From NCBI GenBank assembly GCA_949987565.1, contig OX465112.1, positions 16,880,970-16,944,969 on the forward strand: 64,000 nucleotides of DNA, written 5' to 3'. A model generated the notes under the pieces. That model was not told the DNA's origin. It ran no database searches and saw nothing but the letters and a program-made list of their open reading frames with translations. Source of the stretch: Luidia sarsii. Lineage: Eukaryota; Echinodermata; Asteroidea; Paxillosida; Luidiidae. Both the position numbers and the translations under genes were made by a program. Shown here one piece after another: positions 56,701 to 64,000 of the stretch (the first letter of the stretch is position 1; every line of letters starts with the position of its first letter).

Positions 56701-58100
56701 GCTACATTCGCGCTGCGCCAACTGACAGTCGCTCCTTGCAGCAGGGCTTGAGATGCAAGCATCATGGCGGTGGGGTGATTAAAGCCGGTCAGACTGACGA
56801 ACGGGTGGGCCAAGTCAAACAACCAAATTGTTGACGCCATTATACCTAAGGGCTCATCAAATAGGGCCTACGTTGAACTGCCGAACATCGTCTAAGTATA
56901 TATAAAGACAGAACCACAGCTATCCTACGTGGTCCTTCTTTCCCTGGTTACGACAGCGCTGCTGGTGTACCTATACGCGCGCCTTCACTGGTTCCCGGCT
57001 TTAGTTTGCAAAGCATGTGTGCAGCGTTTTCTAACAGTTACATACACACACACTGATGTTACAGCGACAGAGCAAAATGTGTTGGGTATAATGGGAAGTA
57101 CCCTTTACCCGACACTTGGTCAGAATGCTATCAGAAAAAATAGAGTTTCTGGTTGAATTTGACCAACACTATCCAATCCAACAATATATGACATAGGACT
57201 TGGTCATTCGAGTGTTTTCAGCGGTTGGCAACGGTCTCGTTTTACTCATTTTTTGAATATGATGTGGCTATGCCACGGAGGTTGTGTTTCCTTCACGTGG
57301 TATAGTTCAGTCAGTAATCACATACAATTGCGACAGAAATTTCTTCTGGCATAGCTCAGCCAACGCTAGACTTGTCTCGAGCCACAAATAACGCCAAATC
57401 TCTGCGGGTTGTCCTCGCACAGAACTAGTTCAACGCTGCCCGTCATTCGGCGTTCCCGATCGCGCGTTACAAATCATCAGTCGTCGTCGCGTCAACTCTC
57501 GGCACACATCTTGCGACCCGAGGAAAGACTACGCACGTTGAATGGAACACATAGCACTAACGTGTGTGTTTTTTGTGGTCGAATAACGACGCTCCACTTA
57601 GATTCGCAGCTGTCATGAAGTATGCAGTACTCATGCCATCTACCCCATTCCGTACGATGCGAGACACGCATCGCATACAAATAGGCGGCGATGGTTGGTA
57701 CACCTATAGTATACGCGTCAATTTCAATTTCTCCGCAATAAAGAGTGCTAGAAATCTACGCTCAAGCGCCTACAATTTCACATGTCACCCTCGCTTATCC
57801 AAATCAATGGTTCCCACTCCTTTTGGTATGCTGCACGCTCGCACGCTCAATTACTGTGCCATCTACCAGACGCTGAATGGGGCGGATTGACACTTGATGT
57901 TTTCACAATGCTCGGGTGGGAACGTTGTGAACCTTGTGTATAATTGTTGATTACAGTGTCAATGAACTTCATATTTGTGTGCGTTATGTAATAACTATGA
58001 CTCACATCGTTCAAAAGATGACCAACGGGCTGCTACTGTTAGCCGTTTTACTAGCATAGCACCAACCTTTTTTCCGAAGAGTATTATATTGTAAAGCTAA
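53795..58100. other. No gene recognised
   Basis: Mainly single-copy-like sequence; a family A fragment lies at 55545-55590 (GACGTTTCGATCCTAGCAGG). ORFs up to ~125 codons show no domain I recognise. Confidence 0.4.
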
Positions 58101-58104
58101 GCGA

Positions 58105-58450
58105 GCCTTATTATTATTATTATTTATTTATTTATTCGGCCAAGAAAAACAAACAAGAAGTACATTAAATGAGACTTAAGGCTTTGCATGGTGGGTGAAT
58201 CAATATAGGAAGGTTTGCGGTGAACACCATGTATCAGGTCTCTTAAAGGAAGAGGTATGGTTCTGAAAAGAACCTGAGGGTAACTCATGAGGGTGAGAAA
58301 GGTCATACAGTCTATGTCATGGAAATTCAAGATGGGAGATAAATTGATGAAAAAAATACCAAACAAGGAGAATAATTATTATGCACATGTATCAGAGATG
58401 TGATAGGTCAGGATGAGAATGGGAAGAGATGGGGCAAGGACTGGGGATGT
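58105..58450 (-). mobile_element. LINE/SINE-like tail interrupted by a family B insertion
   Basis: Inverted copy of 12880-13102, starting from its AT-rich tail ((ATT)n at 58108-58132). Its sequence is split between GTACATT and GGGTGAGAAAGG by a ~115-bp family B fragment (about 58168-58292). CTCAT occurs at both junctions on the minus strand, a possible 5-bp target duplication. Confidence 0.6.
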
Positions 58451-59184
58451 TCGGACGTTCGTCCGACCGGCTATCCGTCTATTCGGCCATCCGCATGAAA
58501 ATGTTCAACTTTATTCCGAAACCTCATAATGACACATGATAATTCTACTCGTTTCATTCTCTTATTTCTCTGAGTGCATCTGGCAACACATGCCGTTTGG
58601 TACATTCTGCTCGTCTCTCACAGCCGCACGGTACTCACTCGTACATATCTGAGTGTGAGTTTCCTCCTTGTGGGATGCAGTTTGATTTGGTTCATGTTGT
58701 TTCAAGGACAGAGGGGGCTGCGGTGAGCAATGGCAGCATTGCCGTTCTATGTTTTGGGTAAAACAGTTGTATGGCGTGGAAAAAAAAAAGAGACGTGGCG
58801 ACCGTGAAATGTACCCCCCCCCCTGCGCCTAAAACGGGATAATCAACCTAATGTTCAAGTGACATTAATATCATTGGACGCGGCCCGGATTAGTGGCTGA
58901 TGCAACGATTCGACCGGGCGTCGATTGCAGTTTATTCAGGAAGGTGAATTCGTGCCTAATCAAGTTTTTTTTTTTATTTTTTTTACTACTACTACCTGAG
59001 CAGCGTCAACTATAGGAAACTGACCCGCGGGAAAATCACGGGGAAGGAGGGGGCGGGAAAGCCGCAGGGCGATAGGGGTACTTCGCAATTTACGAGCTTC
59101 AAAGTGCGGTTCGTTGGCGTGTTGCTATTGTGCATCACGGTGTCCAAGATTAATATGGCCAATTTTTTGTACGCAGTGGCTGTT

Positions 59185-59345
59185 ATTACGGCAGTCGTCC
59201 GTGTGGTTCCCTGACTTGATTGTATTTCGTCAGCATTGCAGGCTGGTTGAACCAGTCTATTAGCTGATAGTCTGGTTCCAAGGGCTAAACATCCTGACAA
59301 ATACTGTGAAGTCAGGAAACCACACGGACGACTGCCGTAACAACA
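59185..59345. repeat. ~35-bp inverted repeat with 90-bp spacer
   Basis: TTACGGCAGTCGTCCGTGTG GTTCCCTGACTT on the left is matched inverted by AAGTCAGGAAACCACACGGA CGACTGCCGTAA on the right. Sequence beyond the arms is weakly similar too, suggesting an old inverted duplication. Confidence 0.75.
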
Positions 59346-59570
59346 GCCTCTGCGTTTTTTGTAACATCTTTTTTTACAAAGATTGGTCCAGATATCCGCT
59401 CGGTGCCATTAACGGTGCAGAAAAGCCCAATTGTTGGATTGTGCATCCCTCGGAAAGCGATTGAATTGGTGCTATTTTGTGCTCCACAGTGTAAAAGACT
59501 GTTGGACAATATTTCAACCAACATGTTAGTACACCAAGGTTGGACCAGAGTCACCAGACACCAGCTTTAA

Positions 59571-60118
59571 AGCCGCGTTTCCACTGGACTTATTTTGGTT
59601 AAAGTAACCGAGACGATGGTTACTTTGACCAAAATAAGTCCAGTGGAAACGGCCCAGTCAAATTTCTCTCAGTTACTTTAACCGAGTCCAATGGTTACTT
59701 TTACCGAGCAACCTCTGCCCAGTAAAAGTGACCAGGTAAGTTTAACCGAGCCGATTAGTCCAGTGGAAACGCACCACTCAGTTTAACGCGACTCGGTAAA
59801 AAAACGCATCCGGCTTAAGACGTAACACGCACATGCACTGTGCACAGCGTCTGCCTTGTATCGCGCGCTAAATGTACACACGTACATTGTGTATCCGGCT
59901 GACACTTGACCTTCATGAGCCGTTATATTGCCAGCTCGGTTACTTTAACCATCGTCTCGGTTAAATTTGACTGACTCAAAAGTCCAAGTGGGAACGACGG
60001 TCAAATTTGACCATTAGAAATTTAACCATCGTCTCGGTTAAATTTTAGTCCAGTGGAAACGCGGCTAAAGAAATTTAACCATCGTCTCGGTTAAATTCTA
60101 GTCCAGTGGAAACGCGGC
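59571..60118. mobile_element. Foldback DNA element flanked by TTAA
   Basis: Ends AGCCGCGTTTCCACTGGACT and, inverted, GCCGCGTTTCCACTGGACTA, with TTAA on each side (59567-59570 and 60119-60122). The inside is built of repeated GGTTAAAGTAACCGAGACGA / TCTCGGTTAAA motifs in both orientations. The right terminal end is present twice (ending near 60065 and 60118). No transposase. TTAA targets suggest a piggyBac-type relative. Confidence 0.65.
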
Positions 60119-60121
60119 TTA

Positions 60122-62060
60122 AGACATCAGCATTGATTGCGGATGAAAGCCAAAGTGTGGAATTGTGCTGTTCATAATCAACTATATAAGCTCACATTAG
60201 TTATGATAAAACCAGACCAGTGATGAGCAAACGGTTTGGCCCGACATTTTTTTTGGAAGCAAAGTTGTTCACAGGGCGCGGATTTTCACAATACGAACAA
60301 ATCCTTGGGCAAGAAAAGTGTTGGCCAAAAAATCCAAGGTAAGTCATCAGGAAAAAAAATGGGAGTTTGTAAATGATTTTGGATAACACAATACGAAAGT
60401 ATTGACCACTAATATTTCCAGCTGATCTGACCAACCGGGGTTAAAATGTTTGGAGGGAAACATTGCTCATCGTTGTTCACATGCGCAGCGCGCAGGTTCT
60501 TCCGAGCAAATATTCAAGAGAGGATTTGGCATTTGGGCCAAGGTGCACGCAAGGGGAATATACTGCATGGGGGTATTCCGTGTGATTGTTTCTTTTTCTC
60601 TGCGCTTGGAAAGTCCAAAGCCCATCGCTATACGCTGGAGAAAACTGGAACACGACCGCATCGCAGCGAGGCGAAGCGAGCACGCCTGCCGGCGCGTGAC
60701 TATGGCAGCCTTTGATATACTTGGCGCAAGACTTGCTATCGACGGCATTTCGAGTGGAAGAAATTCTATTTCTTTTGGGGGGTAAATTGGCTTTCCACCC
60801 TCCACCTCTGTCTGTCTCTCCCTCTCTCTCTACCCCTCCCTGCACCTCTCCCCCAACCTGTCTCTATCTCTGTCTCCTCTCTCTATATCCATCTGTCTCG
60901 TCTTCTCTCCTCAACTATCTCCCTGTCGACGACGCACTTGTATCTCGGATGCAGAACATTCGGCATTCCGTGGGGATGTTTACAGACATGTCGGTGGAAG
61001 CCCGTCATTATTCAACGACCCGTGTACATACATTGTGCAGTTTCGCGCGCTACACTCGGCGTTGCCTGACCATTCATGCTCCAAACGCGCGGTGCGTGTG
61101 AATCCCCACTCGCCGTGAATTCGTCCGACGTTCATGTCATGTGGTGGTACGTGGGTTCTTCTCAGTCGCTGGGGCGCTGTTTGCTCTGAGAGCGAAAGCC
61201 GTGAAATTGCCGAAGCGACTGGTTTCCTTTCTACTCACTTCTGACCGCGTCAAAATTCAACATGTCTCATGGGTGGTGTGCTGAAGTTGGTCACGCCACA
61301 ATGCAATCCCTGTATTTTCCTCTGAGGAACTGCGAAAAAAAAAATTGTCGATGGCAAAAAGTTTTGATTCCTTCAGGCGAGTCTTGCCAGGAAGCATTTT
61401 TTTCAGACTTATTTGCAGAATGCTGAAATCCTTTTGACGGGGAATTTTTTTTATTTAATTTTTTTTATCTTGGATACAAAAGATGATTTCCGAACTGCAT
61501 TGCCCATTCTTTGAATGGCATATTCATTTTGCTTATCAGTTTGGTTGGCTCCGTCGATCTGGAAAGATTGCGGAGTTCGGTGCCTTGGGAATTCGATCAA
61601 GTCTTTGAGTTGCAGCGCCTGCAGTGACTGAGGGTCCATGTGCGCGAACCATAGGCTCAGCTACAATTGCAGCAGGTGGACACACTGGTTTGGGTGGAAC
61701 TTCATTCCTTCCATAAAAGATCATGCGTCGCAGGTAGTAGTACCATTATACTGATCATCTTGCAATGGGCCCAACGTGGAGGGATTATAGTTCGACTCCG
61801 TGAAATGAGAGGACCCGACAATCCGATTCCAGCAGGAGTATAAAGGCCAATCCAACCTATACGTGTCCGCATTTCTCAAAGGGCCCATGGCTGTGTATAT
61901 AGATTGAAGCATTCTGTATTGCTTTCAATTTTTTCAGAGCTTATAAACATTTCGGTTATAACGTGGGTATAACTAGAGCGTCTGTGTTTCACTATTAGTG
62001 ACAGTGTCAAGGTCAAGCCAAGTTCGAAACGTCAACTCTCTAGTTCAGTTTTCAGCAACA
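60122..62060. other. No gene recognised
   Basis: Includes a pyrimidine-rich CTCTCTC stretch (60808-60930) and CG-rich patches near 60640-60700 and 61020-61090, but no ORF with a domain I recognise. Confidence 0.4.
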
Positions 62061-62067
62061 AAGCCGG

Positions 62068-62555
62068 GTGTAACGATCTCAGACGGGCTCCCGTGCTGAG
62101 TTGAGCCGTGACGTCACTGGCTCACCTCAGCACGTTACAGCAACGTTCTCAGCTGCTCAGCGTGCTCAGATGAGTCAGTGAACCAAGCACGTGAAAGGAG
62201 CCCTTCAATTGAACGTTGTTTATGATTTTCCGCGAACGAACACAGTTTGCTTTTGATTGTATGAAGTCAATCGATAGACCCGTATTACGGGGAACAACTG
62301 TAGCATTTCTTCCCCAATGTAGAAGAACTCTAGGCCTAAAAGTTCTAGGCCTAGGTACTAGGCTCCGTAATGAGCGAGTTGGTAAATAAGTACGGGTCAA
62401 CGAACTTGTCTGAAAGCGCTGCATTGCCAACGGCCGTATCGACTCAGCACGGCCTTCGAAATGTACAACTACCATGCGCACTGCGCATGACGTTTTTATC
62501 CATATTATGGTAACGGTCTCATCTGAGCACGGGACCCGGATCAGACCGCTACACC
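62068..62555. mobile_element. MITE-like element with GTGACGTCAC palindrome
   Basis: Left end GTAACGATCTCAGACGGGCT CCCGTGCTGAG; right end inverted reads GTAGCGGTCTGATCCGGGTC CCGTGCTCAG. Contains CCGTGACGTCACTGG near the left arm. The 182-aa minus-strand ORF across it has no domain I recognise. Confidence 0.5.
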
Positions 62556-64000
62556 GGCATTGCACCCAACGACGTAATTCATAGACATGACCATGGGTGG
62601 TGTAACTACTGCTCTGCTCGCTTTGAGATTTCCAGACGACACATAAATCTGAATTGTTTTCATCGCTGTGCATGTGCGTGAATATTATAGACACCAAGAA
62701 GTGTTTGATGGGTATCTCATGAGATGACTAGCTGGGCCAGTTAAATTCTGTCAATGTGATAGGCAGATATTTAAAGCCGATGCTTTGAACAGTTGGGTTA
62801 GGGTGCACTCGTCAAAAGGAAATTGTCCTTCAAAGTTTGAAAATTGCGACCTGAAACGTTGATTTTTTTCTTCATAAAAACAGAACATGGTGTAGTCAAC
62901 CCCCCGTGTTGTTGTAAATCTTATATTCAATAACAGAATATAATGAATACCACAAATGAAGCCTTAACTAAGTGAAAGCCTAATGCGACTCATGCGTCTC
63001 GCGGGGATTAAAAAAAAGCCCTCCAACTGTATATGGTGTTACTCTACCATATCCGTATCCGTCTCACAATCTTTTCAGCAATTAGCTGATATCGTAACTA
63101 ATTTGCCAAATCGTTTTCTTCATCAACCCCCCCATTGCTTATCTAATCGGATATATCATCTTTCCCAACAAGGCTGAGTGAGTAGGTAGGTAGGAAGGTT
63201 TCCCTTTCATCGCTCCAGTTTGCCTTTGCCAACTCATTGACCGCATAAACGTTCCCCGTTGTACCTTCCATCCCCGATGACTTGGGGGCGTATTTTGAGC
63301 GCCGAAAAAACAACACCACACAGTACACATATCAATCTACCGGCCTGGATAAGCTGGCGCGAGTGCTGGATAAAAGCGGTCGGGGGACGATACCGAAACG
63401 GTCTAGTGTATAGTCGCAGCCTGGTGACCCACATCTGTCCAAACCAACACGGCACACGCCCGAGATGGAGAGGGAGAGAGGGATAGGAGGGCGGGCGAGG
63501 GAGGAAGGGACAAACCAAAATAAAACAAAATTGGAAGACAACATCCCCGGGCGAGTTTTGATTATACCGCTTAAAGAGGCGTCCCTGGACCGCGCTTGGC
63601 GGCGGCAGGCCAGGCGACGCTGACGACGGCGGTGGACGGCCGGGGCAAAGCGAGGTTGCCGAAGTCCAAACAACGGGATGGAGAAAAGGGATAGGGTTAG
63701 CAGGATCGGGTGGGGTACGGAGGGGGCGAGGGTAGAGCCGGAAAGGAGGGATTTGGAGCGGTACCGGTAGTCACTTAAATACCGTGGGGTCGGTGGTGTG
63801 GGTGTGTGTGAGGAGGCGGGGGTCTCGCTGGGGGAATAAGCGCCGGTGCGTGATGGGACGGTCCAATCAATTAGCAACACACACACACCAGCAAAATACC
63901 GGAGGGTCCGTTGACTCCGACGAGGAAAAGGATGAGAGGAAATCTGCCGCCCAAGAATGGTGCGGCGGGTTGGCGGTGCGGGGGTTGGTGACGGGAATGA
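62556..64000. other. No gene recognised; CG-rich at the right edge
   Basis: From about 63540 the sequence becomes CG-rich (for example GGCGGCGGCAGGCCAGGCGA), and it may approach a promoter beyond the window. A half motif CTGAAACGTTGAT is at 62852-62864. ORFs of up to 184 codons lack recognisable domains. Confidence 0.4.

Noticed and set aside
62000..62045. Possible further hammerhead at TTCGAAACGTCAACT
   Set aside because: The GAAAC half is present but no CTGANGA lies upstream at a suitable distance, and no stem II can be drawn.
62149..63886. ORFs of 182 and 184 codons at the right edge as genes
   Set aside because: Low-complexity or repeat-derived composition, no domain, no splice context; chance frames in CG-rich sequence are the simpler reading.

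Overview
This is invertebrate-animal genomic DNA. Two spliced genes with short exons and GT-AG introns sit in a repeat-rich background of minisatellites, foldback elements, tRNA-like SINE sequence and a Penelope-like retroelement. Both proteins align end to end with vertebrate orthologues at similar intron spacing. I favour a marine deuterostome (echinoderm, hemichordate or amphioxus type), but the phylum is not settled by the sequence.

Layout. (1) Positions 834-7447, minus strand: seven coding exons of a RhoGAP orthologous to ARHGAP19; the 3' end runs off the left edge. (2) 9.4-10.1 kb: a compact intergenic region with two CCAAT boxes 32 bp apart, probably a shared promoter. (3) 11164-31574, plus strand: a complete 20-exon gene for the anaphase-promoting complex subunit ANAPC4, about 833 aa. 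Its introns hold foldback elements, a 730-bp CTC tract, a long 23-bp minisatellite and, inside that minisatellite, a Penelope-like element. (4) 31.6-34.3 kb: two minisatellites, the first starting at the ANAPC4 stop codon. (5) 34.7-37.6 kb: inverted arrays of a ~170-bp repeat around tRNA-like and ~153-bp tandem repeats. (6) 38.1-41.7 kb: a 2.6-kb segment bracketed by inverted ~480-bp repeats. (7) 41.7-42.9 kb: a probable promoter and non-coding first exon (TATA/CArG box, GA-rich leader, consensus splice donor) of a further plus-strand gene whose body I cannot see. (8) 43-64 kb: non-coding as far as I can tell, with a purine tract, a 3.3-kb array of a 67-bp repeat and several terminal-inverted-repeat elements.

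The two genes fit together: ANAPC4 is a scaffold of the ubiquitin ligase that drives anaphase, and ARHGAP19 switches off RhoA in mitosis and cytokinesis. They are divergently arranged around a promoter that looks like a G2/M type.

The most unusual signal is catalytic RNA. The Penelope-like element carries a complete minimal type I hammerhead ribozyme (43 nt, minus strand, 25407-25449), and its reverse transcriptase ORF has no visible GIY-YIG endonuclease. A separate dispersed family carries hammerhead-like cores whose stem II covaries between three copies.
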